Positions 1-12,174 of a stretch of DNA of 64,000 nt are shown piece after piece. The first letter of the stretch is position 1; every line of letters begins with the position of its first letter. The position numbers and the translations under genes were made by a program. Origin of the DNA: Buddleja alternifolia (Eukaryota > Streptophyta > Magnoliopsida > Lamiales > Scrophulariaceae); contig CM033395.1 of assembly GCA_019426215.1 (NCBI GenBank), positions 1,867,501 through 1,931,500 of the forward strand, given 5' to 3'. The notes beneath the pieces are model-generated. The model saw nothing but the letters and a program-made list of their open reading frames with translations. It was not told where the DNA came from and ran no database searches.

Positions 1-291
1 TCTATAAAGTCCAGGAGGCAGAAAGAATTGGTAAAAGCAAACCCATTCCATTTATTTGTCAAGATAAAGTTTCTTTTTTTTTTCCTTTTTTTTTTTTGAA
101 TAAACCAAATTCTATGTATTGATTACTGAGCAATTTATCATGGTAATTTCAACTTACAATTGTAGCTGAATGGGAAGGTGGAAAGATGATTGGAGAGAAG
201 GTTGGATTATTTCTTTTATTTTCTTTCTTATACATAACTTTATTAGCCACATAATACATAATAGGTTATACTCGTGTATTTTTACATGCAG

Positions 292-921
<630 letters not shown>

Positions 922-1290
922 TACAGTGGATTTCCATGCTTCTCTAGCCATTGGGCGGCTTGAGTGGCTAAGTGCTGCACGGGATGTTAGAAAGAGTCTA
1001 AGTCTGTAGCAAATCGCAGGATGCTAGGAAGGTCTCAAGTCCTTATCCTATGACTCGAATTGAATGTCTATTAGGGACAGAATTCTATAGTACACTTTAT
1101 AAGGTTATACTTTTGAATAACCTTATAATATTTTATAGGTTAAATAAATGGAGTATGTACTGATTAATTAAACCTATCATGAATACCGCCAACCTGTATT
1201 TATGCGAAGTGTATTTATGCACAAAATCTCGCCAACCTGCGCCCTAAGGTTGATTACATTAGTGTAAATAGAATAGAATAGTAATTGTTT
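922..1290. other. 3' flank of the GH1 gene, no gene seen
   Basis: This stretch should contain the GH1 3' UTR and polyadenylation region. It becomes AT-rich after 1080. A phrase at 958-1075 (GGCTTGAGTGGCTAAGTGCT onward) has the feel of a tRNA-derived SINE head but lacks a convincing B box, so I do not call it. Confidence 0.4.
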
Positions 1291-1826
1291 TTATATATTT
1301 TTAAAAAACATTATGATAAATTATAATATTATTGAAATTTGTGATAGCATAAGTGATTACATAAGTATTAATAGAATAATAGTGATTGATTCTTTTGTCA
1401 TTATAATATTTTTAAAATTTGACAATTGATTTATCTTTTATTGTTTGATTTAATTTTATATCTTTTTATGCCAATATTTTGTACACTGTTTTGTGATGAA
1501 CAAATGTTTTTTTAACTCTTTGCTTGTATCTAAGAATAAAACAAACAAGATCACTAGCTCCAAATAATTTAGACAAGGAATCAAATAGAATAATAAATGA
1601 ATTTTGTGACGTGTAAAATGTCATTTTCAACATCGATAAACTTTCTAAGAATTGTTGATGTATTTCAAAATTACTACAAATTTATTTGAAAGTTAGTAAT
1701 ATTTTATGTGTTACTTGCTATTTCACTTACCTATCAAAACTAAAATAAGCTTGAATGTTAACTCATGAATATTGCCGGAAAAATTATTTTAGTGCCCAAC
1801 CATTCATTCTTGGATTTGTCCATGCT
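1290..1826. mobile_element. decayed copy of the hAT non-autonomous family seen at 30324-31437
   Basis: The text here follows the interior of the intact element at 30324-31437 in the same order: TTGCTTGTATCTAAGAATA, then CTCCAAATAA...GAGACAA-like text, then TTCGAC/ATCGATAAACTT. It ends with CTTGGATTTGTCCATG, which corresponds to the intact terminus CCTAGATCCGTCCCTG. The left end and target duplication were not found, so it is probably truncated or badly decayed. Confidence 0.5.
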
Positions 1827-2277
1827 TATCCGAGAAACTATATGCTTCAAATCATCATGACTCTTAAACATAGGGCAATTTATACAAGAGTGGAAATGTA
1901 TTGCTGTAATAAAAAAAAGGTTACAACATAATTAAAAATACAATAGTAGTATCAGATAAAAAATATTCTAAACCTTAATAATCGTCTTCGTAGTAGTTCA
2001 TGACACGAATATGGAAATCATTCCCGTAACTTTGTTGTTCCTCTTTTATCCGTTTGGCAGACTCCACGAGAGATTTGTCCTGGATACACACCTCAATCAG
2101 CTCAAGTGTTGGAATTTCACCAATAACATCTGGAATCTCACTGAGATTTCGACAGCCAAGAAGCATCAGGCGCTCAAGGCATGGGAAGTGGTTGCTCTCA
2201 GTTATCCAGTGCTCAAGATTTGTAGTTAAAATTTGAAGAAACTTGAGTTTAGGAAATTCTTCTTCAGCTGTCTCCCA

Positions 2278-2285
2278 GTTACCAC
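2278..2285. repeat. left target-site duplication of the hAT element
   Basis: GTTACCAC abuts the left terminal inverted repeat and is identical to 7775-7782. Within the NLR it encodes part of Gly-Gly-Asn, and the two gene halves stay in frame across one copy. Confidence 0.95.
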
Positions 2286-2672
2286 CATGGTTCGCCGTAA
2301 CGGTCGCGGTGTTCGTCGCGGAGGCCACCGTTCCAGTTCCATGGCACCGTCGCGGACGTTCCACAATTTTTTGGCTTAAATTGCTCAAAAATTATTAAAA
2401 AAAATCCTAAAAAACTTTACAATTAGTAAATATTGTATTGAACGTCTATCTTTCTTAATTATTCTTAATTGGAAGATTTTGAACAACAAAGGCTAATAAA
2501 ACGGAATGCAATTTGGCTTATAACTCTAAAATAGAATTATATAATTCTTACAATTTGTATTATTACGAGATTTCTTTTGCGCATAAAAGTGTTTGAATTT
2601 GAGTCAATATCACCTTACTAGTTTATGAGTGTGAGATTTATTACATAAAATTTATTAAATAACAAATTTTCA

Positions 2673-5600
2673 TTAATACCAAGTAGAGTGACGAGGTGGT
2701 ACAAAATCATCAGTATCTGATCTATGGGAGTCATGTTGATAATGATACAAGCCATGTGGATAAGCAAAGCGAGACGATTCAAGTTGTTCGCCTTGAGGCT
2801 GAGATGGTTGATTTGGTGCATTGTAAGTAGTAGAGTGGATTGGATATGCACTTGACAATGAGTCATCATGATAACGATAATACCCAAATCCTCGATATCC
2901 ACTACTACTACCTGTACATCAGAAGATCCATAGTCATGTGCTCGATATCCAGCACCACTTGCACCAGATGAGTAATCATATCCATGATATCCACTAGAAC
3001 CACCAGAAGATCCATAATTTGTTCCATGGTATCCTATCCCACTTGTAGTAGAAGATGTATGATCATGGTGTCTATTGCGCGAATAGTCTAAGTACCCATC
3101 AAAGTGTCCATGCGTGCCTGATAACTCTTGACGAGGATTATACGCCACCTCATGAGCAATCCGATTGTCATTGCTAGATCCGTAACTATATCCACCTGGC
3201 ACTTGTCGGATCCCTCTCAAGCCAAGACTTTGCATTTGTTCATCAACACTTTTGTATCTTCCGGAGGATCCACCAGAATAAGAATGATCACCACGGCTAG
3301 AATCTATCGATGATAAAAAAACGTCTTTGTTCTTCAATACCCGGTCGATATCCATGGTCTGTATCTTGTGTGGCATAATAATTTTCACCTCCTTGTGCCC
3401 AAGACATACCGGCGTTATATTGATCATCTTGATAGTTGCGGGCACTTCTATCCTCACTCCTTTGTTCGGTAGTATTATCATTTGATCGTTGAGACCTCCC
3501 ATTGTTTCCCTTGTCGGTTCCATCACCACTCTCATCGCTATCATCACTGTCATCACTTAAGTTTTCTGATGCGACATTTTTCCCTCTCGAATTTCTTGAT
3601 CGCTCCTCATTACGTCGTCTTGGAGCACTACTAGTTGCATGATCGTCTTCTTCTTGCGAAATAACTCTATCCACTGAATCCAAAATATCATCTGACAATA
3701 TAAGTTGTTCATTCTCTCTTGTCCATTCTTCCAAGATGTCATCATCGTCAAATATATGGTTCAGATCAATAGGGCTATAATAATCATCGTCGTTTCGGTG
3801 CATCATGTTCCTCACACGAAGTCGCATATTATAGTGGCAGTAAACCAATTTGTGCAATTTTTCTATAGCCAGACGATTGCGAAGCTTTGTGTGTATCAAA
3901 GACCATGTACTCCAATTCCTCTCACAACCAGAAGACGAGCAAGTTTGGCTTAGCACTTTAATCGCAATTTTCCTTAAGTGAGGAACTTCTTCACCATAGT
4001 TGATCCACCATTCAGCTGAAATAAATTAGAATTGATGACCATTGTAATCTATAGTTGCAAAAAATTAAATAAAATATTTTAAGATTTGAAGAACATTAGA
4101 ACCTGGAAGAGTTTGTTTAACTGCTTGTAATGCAAGTGGCGAACCGAACTCTCCCATCTTGTTTGTAAATAATTTGATCTACCAACATAAAAAACTTAAA
4201 ATTATAAGACTACATCTGAAAAAATTATTAATGAACAAAAACACAAGATAGTATACCTCATTCATTGCTCGAGCTTGCGAATTTAGGTCTGGTTCAAGTC
4301 TCTTTACTACGACCTTCAGACCTCGTCTGACCTCATCCGTGTAAACACTAGTGCCCGAGTATTGAAGTGTGGGGTTAAAAAAATATGCTGAAATATAGAC
4401 ATACAAAAGTTATTCTTAACTATGTATATGATAATTGACTAAAATATATTATATTACCTGCAGCATGCAAGTGTTGGTGTAACTGATTGTACCAACGATC
4501 ATCAATGACATTCCAGTACAATTGCCAATCTTTAACTCCATCTTTTATTGCTAGTTTTGCCCTGTCCATGGCCTCATATATGATTGATAATGTGGGTTTC
4601 TTGTCTTGATCAACAAGTTTTAAAACCTTAACTAGGGGTTCCATTACTGCACAAATTTCTCTCGCCTTATTCCAAAATCTGGCATCCAAGATTATCTTTG
4701 ATACTTTTTCAGCTTCTTTTCTTCTTCTTGTAGTATTATTACACTCTTCCCATTCAGAAGTCGTGCACATTCTCTTCAAATCAATATGATGCCGAAGAAG
4801 GCTTTCAATGGCAATAAATTGTGTGGCAAATCTTGTGATTCCAGGTCTCAACAATTCTCGATCATTCGTATAAATTTTCATGAGATTCACAACTTTATCA
4901 CTGTTGTATATGAAGCTTGTGATATATTTTGCCTTATCCATATATTTCTTTACTTTTTCCATCTTTCCAATATCTTCTAACATCAGATCAACGCAATGTG
5001 CGGCGCAAGGGGACCAAAAGAGATGGGGCCTTTCTTGCATCAATCTCTCGCCAGCAGACTTATTAGCACTTTCACTGTCTGTAACCACGTGCACCACATT
5101 TTCTTCTCCTATCTCATCAATTACTTTATTCATAAGAGACAAAAGAAAATCAGCTGTTTTCCTTTTGTTGGTGCAGTCTACAGAAGTGTGATAAATCATA
5201 TCTCGATCACAATATATCATAAAATTAATGATCGGATGTTTATTTCTGGTGCTCCAACCATTACACATGAGAGTACACCCATACTTAGGCCATTTCGCTT
5301 TTAGAATGGACATGTAGCTCTCTGTCTCTTTCACCTCTTCCTGTAAATAAATACCACCGATTTGGCGTCCTGAAGGACCTTGTATTCCTGTCCCAGCCTT
5401 AGCAATAGTATTTATCATTGATTGATAATAAGGACCACTATCAGCAGCATTAAATGGTATACCATTGAATATAAACCATTTTGAAATAGCCTTGCCAACT
5501 CCTTTTATTTTGTCAGGGGAAAACCAATTTTTTATACTTTTTTGCTTTGAGGGGTACATTAGAGGATCAATACCTCTTGACGAAGATTTAGTTGTATCTT

Positions 5601-6200
5601 TTACGCTTTGGCTACGAGATATTCCTCTTTTTACACCTAAAGTTGGACCGTGTGAGGAACCGGCCCCAACATAACCTACATGTAGCAAAGACAAAAAATT
5701 TAATTTGTAGACAGAATCATATGATCATACAAAAATTGTTTAGAGAGAGATACTCGACATACCGTAACCATAGCGATTATGCATCTCATCCTCGAATGCA
5801 GCGGTTTTACAACTCTCTCTCATGGCATTTCTCAATTGCCTACTTTCCATTCGTTCTATATGATCGAGATGTTGACCATCAAATTCTTCCTCACCACTAC
5901 TATTTTCACTATCTAATGTATATGGGGTTTCTTGTCGAATAGCATGTAATGCTACATCTTTTTTTTTTTCATTAAATTTCTTTTACTCTTCGAGTCTTGA
6001 ATATGCTTTTGAAGCATTCGTGACACCTCTTTTGGAGCTTTCGTACACCTCTCCACATCCCCCGTCACAAGTGCAATGTGTTCTTTTAACCTTGTAATCC
6101 CCCCAGTAATAACTTTTTGACAAAATTTGCATTTCATTGTTTTTCGACTATCACCAATTGGCTCGGCGAAATCCCAACCAATATCGCGATTTGAGGCCAT
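2673..6200 (-). pseudogene. hAT transposase (BED finger, DUF659, hAT dimerisation)
   Basis: ATG at 6198-6200. Exons inferred from GT-AG borders: 5763-6200, 4458-5675, 4257-4387, 4103-4178 and 2673-4015. Exon 1 has a BED zinc finger (CKFCQK...LKEH...ERC). Exon 2 has DUF659 and the RNase H-like core (VVTDSESANKSAG; CAAHCVDLMLEDI). The last exon has the hAT C-terminal dimerisation segment (SGCERNWSTWSLIHTKLRNRL) and a long Gly/Ser/Tyr-rich tail. The position normally DGW is CNGWST, so the first catalytic Asp is Asn (codon AAT). Frame shifts are needed at the T run near 5957-5967, at the A run near 3314-3320 and near 2910. It is probably not an active enzyme now, or the run-length shifts are assembly errors. 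Confidence 0.85.
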
Positions 6201-6414
6201 CCTACAAAAAATTACTCATCATATTATGCTTTAAATTAATGTACATAAACAACCAAAAAATTATTAAAAAAAATATAATATGTTAACAATCATCTACACA
6301 CACATATATTATTTTGCAATATATTAATGTTTTATAAGTTTACTTTAGTGGGAGTGTGCCAAGATTAAGACTTGAATGGGTTCCTATATATTAATGTTTT
6401 ATAAGTTTGCAATC

Positions 6415-6459
<45 letters not shown>

Positions 6460-7530
6460 ATTAGACGGTTGGATCAAGTCCCTATACTTTATAATTTAGT
6501 TATACCTCTGTAACTTGTACAAACGGGTCTCTATAATTGTATGGGTGAAATGATGTGTTCTAATTATTAATAATACTAATAATACTAATTTTGGTGCAAT
6601 AGAATAAAAGATCACAAGACAAGAGCCATTATTATTATTGTTGGTATTAGTAATGAGGCAGAGCTTAGAATTAAAATTAGATGTGAATCAAATACTGGAT
6701 CTATTTCTTTCACCATAAATCACAAATGCTCTCAAAAGTAATATCATTTATCTATCTTTTACCAGAAAATAGAAGAAAGGATAATCTAATAATACTCTTT
6801 TAAAATATTTATTTCTAATTCAAAGTTCTATAAACAACCAATAACAAATAATTACCCATAAATTAACTTGAGTACTTCTTATTATGAAAGTACTTTAACA
6901 CATTTATTTAATAACTAATTTCAGACTTAATTCGGCCAGGTTGAATATATCATGTGATGATAATAAATACATTTGCTTTTAGCGATAACACTTCAGTATA
7001 TGTTATAAAATAGTATGATAACTAAAATACACAATAATAAGCAAAATTAAGAAACGTACCTTTGGGTGGTTCAAAATGATAAGAAATTTATAGAAGAAAA
7101 TTGATGCAGAGGAATCTATAAATTTTTTAACTTATCATAAAACTGATAGAGAGGCACCGTGTAAATTTATAGAAGAAAATTTATAGAACTTAAAAAAAAT
7201 CAATAAGACAATGCCTTATTTATAGAAGAAAATTGATAGAGAGGCACCGTGTAAATTTTAACTCATCAGATCCACTACAAAAATCAATAATACATCTAAA
7301 AAGCAAAAATATATAGGTGTGCATTAATTCTACCCTATACACACTAGACTTTTTTTTTATCAGATGTCTTTTCCCTATTTTCTTTCCCACTTTATTCCTG
7401 CCAAAGTGAGTATAGACTATAGAATGAGTGATTAAAGTAAAAACTCATTTTCAGCTTTTGTCCCCATTTTTGCTGGAAAGTGTAAAGTAGGAGATGGCTT
7501 CACTTCCATGCCTCTGCAACTCTCCGCCAT
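6201..7530. other. 5' non-coding part of the hAT element
   Basis: AT-rich region upstream of the transposase ATG, presumably its promoter and leader. It contains an AC/AT microsatellite at about 6419-6460. A direct duplication near 7140-7260 repeats the phrase GATAGAGAGGCACCGTGTAA, with both copies following TAGAAGAAAAT-type text. No gene seen. Confidence 0.6.
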
Positions 7531-10096
7531 TTTCAGCCTTTGACCGCCTCTGCATCTCTCCGGCTAGTTGATCCACCGTTCCGGCCGTTCCATCGCCGAG
7601 AAACGCCGTTCCGGTCGCTACAAAGCCGCAACTCGGCTGTCTCGCCCGCTTTTCGGCCGTTCCGACACGTTCCACGTACAAAACCGAGATGCCCGCGAAT
7701 TTTGGAACGGCGGGGGCCGTTCCCGTTTCGGAACGGCCGTTCCGGCCGCGAAAGCAGCGTTCCGGCGAACTATGGTTACCACCCTCGTAAGAGCAGTTTA
7801 TCAGTTTCAACACTTGAAGATTTGGCAACGAACCGACAGTCGCCATATCTTGCAAGCTAAAGCCGAGACTTCCGAGTCTTAATTTTTTCAACGTCTTTGG
7901 AAATGCAAGCTTTTCCCACATAGGAAAAGGATCGCCCCAGTAATCTTGCCCTACATCAATCCTCAATTTCTCGAGTTGATGAAGGTGGACAAGATTCTCG
8001 AGTTCAAAAATTGGCCAATTTATGTTGTTATAAACAACTTCCAATTTTCTTAAATTTGGGATGCTTTGCAACATCCTTCTGGAACATTTGAAATTTCTTA
8101 CTGAAGTGAGCGTTTGAAGGTTTTCAAGGGCACACGAACGGGGATGACGAGGAGGATAAAGTAAGGAACAAACTTTATGCAAGATAAGATGTCTTAATTG
8201 GGTCATCTTCCAAATTTGTAACGGAAGATCTATATTACATCTTCTTTTGGTTGAGAAAATGAACAAGGATTGAAGATTCTGAAGCTTTGATATGGAAGGA
8301 GGAACAAGAAGGAAAATAGTGTCTATGGAAATGGAGAAAGCAAGGTACCTTAAAAGAAACAACTCAAGTACTTCAACAGGGAATATACTAAATGTCAGTC
8401 TCACAGCATCCAATACCTTGAGGTATCTAAAATCTTGTAAAGAACTAAGCATGTCATGCCAAGGTGGGAAGCATAAAATCGTACGAAAGGCAGCTCCATA
8501 TATATGTGGAACAGAAGCTCGACGAGACCTATTAATACTTACCCGTCGCTCAGTTTTTATGCTTTCTGCAAGGATTTTTTTAGCATTAAGAAGAAACTTC
8601 TCTTCTTGAGCTGCTTTTATGCACACGTCCCGTAAAAGATCATGTAAGCTGCATTTTTTTATTCTCCCATCAAGCTTCCTCTTGACCAAAACAAGACTTC
8701 TATTTACAAGATCCTCCAAATACTTTTCTGCTGCCTCTTCCCAACTTAAAGGTTCATTCAGTTTCAGAAATCCCTCAGCTACCCATAATTTGATGAGTTT
8801 CGAGGCTTTAATCTCATAATCTTCTGGAAAACTTCCCATGTATAAGAAACACGGTCTCAAATGATGAGGCAAATGTACGTAACTCAAATGTAGAATCTTT
8901 GCAAATTGCTCATCATTTGTAGCAACAGACGAAGTTACGTTTTTCGCAACCATCTCCCATGAAGCTCGTGTCTGGCTAACCGTGGAGAGGATTCCTGCAG
9001 TCACGACGATAGCAAGCGGGAGTCCTCTACAGCTGCTCGCAATCATCCTTCCAATGTATTCCAAATTAGGAGGACAACTTTCTTGTTTAAACACCTTCTG
9101 GCGAAGCATGTCCCAACTTTGATCCTCATCCATGAAATGCATCTCGTAACTAGGGCTTGAAGAGTCAGTGGGATATGCAGCAACATCCGATAGCCTAGTG
9201 GTTAACATGATCCGACTTCCACTATTATCATCGGGAAATAACCTCCTTACATCGTCCCACACCTTTGTACTCCACATATCATCCAACACAATGAGAAACC
9301 TCCTACCCTTTAAACTTTGGAACACAGCTAATGATTCATTTTTTGGTGTATCTTCTTTAATGAATGGTTTAAGGACAACCATAAGTCCCGAGACGATTTC
9401 TTTTACATTGTAATCTTGTGAGATCGTCACCCAAGCACGAATCTCGAAGCGTTCCATAACCAATGGATCATCATAAGCATTCAGAGCAAGAGTAGTCTTG
9501 CCAATGCCTCCCATACCAAAGATTGGGATGACTTGGAGTTCGGACAGTTCCCCACAAAGCCGAGCCTTTATCGCGAACAAGTTGTCGTCAAAACCAATCA
9601 TAGCATCTTTTCCTGTGGGTGGAAGTAATACATGTCTTGAATGATCACTGACAAGTTGTATGCCTCTGTCTCCGGTTCTGAGGCGAGTTTTCATGTCCAT
9701 CACCTCTTTTGCTAACGTAGCAATTTCCTCCGTTACTATTTGCAACTCTTGATTTAGTTGTTTAAAATCAAATGAATAAAGCTCCAAATCCATGTTCATA
9801 GCAGCTAGAGGAGATGAATTAATTGGGTTTGAGATATAGTATGACCGTAAGTGTTGGGTCATAAAAGATTCGATAGCATCTTCTGCTTCATATGCTACAC
9901 TCCTGATCCGTCCTTCTAAATTGTCAGCTAAATTCTCCGGAAAATCTTCAAGAAACGCTTGAAAGAGAATAAGGTGGTCGTGGAGAGATCTTATGTTTTG
10001 TTTTTCATGACGATAGGCGGGGGAAGATTGATGAACGTCATGTTGGAGAATATGTTGTATGGTTTGCGCAAGTGAAACAAGAGCAGCATAAGCCAT
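7451..10096 (-). CDS. chimeric NLR reading frame ending inside the hAT end
   Basis: The open frame of the NLR does not stop at the insertion. It runs on for about 105 codons into the GC-rich right end of the transposon and stops at 7451-7453, giving 881 residues. The tail is Arg/Gly/Ser-rich (for example RCFRGRNGRSETGTAPAVPK) and resembles no LRR. The true protein therefore has about 771 native residues with a shortened LRR domain plus a foreign tail. Whether this transcript is made or is stable is unknown. Upstream, 10196-10216 is a GA microsatellite in the presumed 5' UTR. Confidence 0.7.
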   Translation of the reverse strand: MAYAALVSLAQTIQHILQHDVHQSSPAYRHEKQNIRSLHDHLILFQAFLEDFPENLADNLEGRIRSVAYEAEDAIESFMTQHLRSYYISNPINSSPLAAMNMDLELYSFDFKQLNQELQIVTEEIATLAKEVMDMKTRLRTGDRGIQLVSDHSRHVLLPPTGKDAMIGFDDNLFAIKARLCGELSELQVIPIFGMGGIGKTTLALNAYDDPLVMERFEIRAWVTISQDYNVKEIVSGLMVVLKPFIKEDTPKNESLAVFQSLKGRRFLIVLDDMWSTKVWDDVRRLFPDDNSGSRIMLTTRLSDVAAYPTDSSSPSYEMHFMDEDQSWDMLRQKVFKQESCPPNLEYIGRMIASSCRGLPLAIVVTAGILSTVSQTRASWEMVAKNVTSSVATNDEQFAKILHLSYVHLPHHLRPCFLYMGSFPEDYEIKASKLIKLWVAEGFLKLNEPLSWEEAAEKYLEDLVNRSLVLVKRKLDGRIKKCSLHDLLRDVCIKAAQEEKFLLNAKKILAESIKTERRVSINRSRRASVPHIYGAAFRTILCFPPWHDMLSSLQDFRYLKVLDAVRLTFSIFPVEVLELFLLRYLAFSISIDTIFLLVPPSISKLQNLQSLFIFSTKRRCNIDLPLQIWKMTQLRHLILHKVCSLLYPPRHPRSCALENLQTLTSVRNFKCSRRMLQSIPNLRKLEVVYNNINWPIFELENLVHLHQLEKLRIDVGQDYWGDPFPMWEKLAFPKTLKKLRLGSLGFSLQDMATVGSLPNLQVLKLINCSYEGGNHSSPERCFRGRNGRSETGTAPAVPKFAGISVLYVERVGTAEKRARQPSCGFVATGTAFLGDGTAGTVDQLAGEMQRRSKAENGGELQRHGSEAISYFTLSSKNGDKS
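7540..7774. repeat. GC-rich subterminal repeat region of the hAT right end
   Basis: Many copies, in both orientations, of a GTTCCGG/CCGGAAC or GGAACGGCC motif lie between 7575 and 7768. The matching left end (2286-2365) has GTTCC and TCGCGG motifs at lower density. hAT transposases bind short subterminal repeats, so these are candidate binding sites (inference). Confidence 0.6.
7775..7782. repeat. right target-site duplication of the hAT element
   Basis: GTTACCAC, a perfect copy of 2278-2285, directly follows the right terminal inverted repeat. Confidence 0.95.
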
Positions 10097-10386
10097 CTGA
10101 TCTTAGGTTTTAGGCACAATAAAGATTTTCAATTTGAAGGAAGAGTAACTAACAACTAGTTCGGATCGGATCGGATCTTCTATTGCAAAAATTATGGAGA
10201 GAGAGAGAGAGAGAGACTTAATTATGGAAGCTCAAGCTTGCAGTATGGAAGAACAGACTGTTTTCTCATTTATAAAACCTTAAATTTTAAAATGGTAATA
10301 AAAAATTAAGTGTGTTTGGATGGAGGGATTTGAAAGCTATGGATTTCAATTTGATCAATAAATTCATTGAGTTTGTTGAGATGATT

Positions 10387-12164
10387 GGGAAAATTGCAAA
10401 ATTAGTACTCTAAGTTAGCCTACACGTTTTTTTTGGTACAATAAGTTGGCAGGGTAGCAATTTGAGTACATTAACTTGAAAAAGTTCGCAATCTTGGTAC
10501 AAGTTGGCTTGAAAATTTTGAATTTGGCCGGAAAATGTCATTTAGTGGGAAAATTGACTTGAATTTGGGGATTTTGCTGAAATGGAGGGAAAGTTACCTT
10601 CAATTTGGGGATTTTTGCGTATGGAAGGAAAATTAACCTTTAATTTGGGAATTTAACTCAAATACTTTCAATTATTTTTTAATTTATTTAAATTTTTGGA
10701 AGTGTCAATTCAAATATTTCTTTATCTTAGTTATTTTTTTATTTATTGTAAATAAAATTTGTATAATTAATATATCTATAAGATAATTTGAAGTAAAAAT
10801 TATAATATTATATGCCTAAATTCAAACTAAATTATTTTTTTACTTAGTATTCTGAATTTTTCTATTTTTTTTATAATTTTTTTCTGTCTTCGTTTTTATT
10901 TTTCTAATTTTTTTTATTTCGTATTATTTGCTAATTTTTTAAAATTGTTTTGATTATTTACAATTTTTGAATTTTTTATTGTTTTTACGTTTTTTAGTTT
11001 ATAATTAATTTATTTTTTATCAATGGAAATCTTTGCCACCATTAAAATTTATTTCACTTAAATTTAAAAATTCGTTGGAGATGTCATTTCCAATGTTTTC
11101 TAGTTTTTAAAAATATTTTAATATTTTTTTATTCTTATATTTTTTGGATTGTAATAAGTTGTCAAAAAAATTGATTTTGTTTTGTAATTTTTTTCGAAAA
11201 AAAATCAATTTTTTTTTAGTTTCTACTTTAATATTTTTTATAGTTTTAAATTTATTTATTTTGTCAATGGTATTTATCTACAAAATGTACATGCCAACTT
11301 GGAGTACCAATTTTACCAATTTAAAAACATAAAAAATTCTGAAACTATTTTGGAAAAGTACCAAATTTACCAATTTAAAAATAAAAAATTCTGAAAAAAA
11401 TCAAAAAAAGTAATATTAAGTTACAAAACAGAATCTAATTGTTTTGGAAACTTATGGAAATTCATAAAATAGAAGAAAAATAAAAAAATGAAAAATAGTT
11501 TTAAAAGTAGAAAATATTAGAAATTATATTTCAAACTAATTTTTAAATTTAAGTAAAACAAATTTTAATGGTGGTAAAAGATTTCCATTGACAAAAAATA
11601 AATTAATTAAAAACTAAAAAATCGTAAAAAAAAAACTAAAAAAATTGTGTCAAAACAATTTTGAAAAATCAGCAAACAATACGAAATAAAAACAAAGAAA
11701 GAAAAAAATCAATTTTTTTTTGACATATAGAATACTAAGTAAAAAAATAATTTGGTTTGAATTTATGCATATAATATTATAATTTTTAACTTTAAATTAT
11801 TTTATAGATATATTAATTATACAAATTTTATGTATAATAAATAAAAAAATAACTTAGATAAACAAATTTTTGAATTGAAATTTTAAAAAATTTTAAAAAA
11901 TTGAAAGTATTTGACTTAAATCCACAAATTTAAGGTCAATTTCCACTCCATATGCAAAAATCCTCAATTTGAAAGCAATTTTTCCTCCATTTCAGCAAAA
12001 TCCCCAAATTCAAGTTAATTTTCCCGCCAATTCAAAATTTTCCTGCCAATTTGTACCAAAATTGCAAATTTTTTAAAGTTAATGTACTCAAATTGTACCC
12101 AACCAACTTATTGTACCAAAAAAACGTGTAAGCCAATTTAAAGTACCAATTTTGCAATTTTCCC
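10387..12164. mobile_element. long-palindrome Mutator-like element A (1778 bp)
   Basis: The whole element is two inverted arms of about 0.89 kb meeting near 11276. It begins GGGAAAATTGCAAAA and ends with the inverse TTTTGCAATTTTCCC. Interior landmarks such as GGTACAATAAGTTGG and its inverse are collinear. Flanks GAGATGATT (10378-10386) and TGGATGATT (12166-12174) match at 7 of 9, compatible with an old 9-bp duplication. There is no coding capacity. It interrupts an older, unrecognised repeat (GTGTTTGGATGGAGGGATTT at 10311, and ATTTGATACAAATA at 12308). Confidence 0.75.
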
Positions 12165-12174
12165 TTGGATGATT

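Larger units (their letters stand above)
2286..7774 (-). mobile_element. hAT DNA transposon, 5489 bp, inserted in the NLR gene
   Basis: Borders are exact. The 8-bp duplication GTTACCAC is at 2278-2285 and again at 7775-7782. The terminal inverted repeats are CATGGTTCGCCGTAACG (left) and CATAGTTCGCCGGAACG (right end, complement), 15 of 17 matching. An 8-bp duplication and TIRs beginning with CA are diagnostic of hAT. The interior encodes a BED/DUF659/hAT-C transposase on the minus strand. Both ends are GC-rich with many GTTCC/GGAAC motifs, while the middle is AT-rich. Confidence 0.95.
1975..10096 (-). pseudogene. CC-NB-ARC-LRR resistance gene interrupted by an hAT transposon
   Basis: One intronless NLR gene in two parts. 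The upstream part, 10096-7775, has an ATG at 10094-10096. It encodes an Rx-type coiled coil with an EDAIE (EDVID-like) motif, then NB-ARC: P-loop GMGGIGKTT near residue 195, kinase-2 FLIVLDDMW near 270, GSRIMLTTR, GLPLA near 358, CFLYMGSFPEDYEI, and LHD in place of MHD near 487. LRRs follow. The downstream part, 2285-1975, encodes the last LRRs (FPKLKFLQI, HFPCLERLML, EIPDVIGEIPTLELI) and the stop. Removing 2286-7774 and one copy of the 8-bp target duplication rejoins the parts in frame (874 codons plus stop). The family consists of cytoplasmic immune receptors of the R1/Tm-2-like group. As it stands the gene cannot make its normal C-terminus unless the transposon excises. Confidence 0.93.

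Noticed and set aside
1..120. Another GH1 exon ending near base 30 before a GT
   Set aside because: The translated text does not match the usual sequence before AASSWL in any phase, so it is mentioned but not called.
950..1080. SINE or tRNA after the GH1 stop
   Set aside because: It has an A-box-like phrase but no credible B box, tail or duplication.
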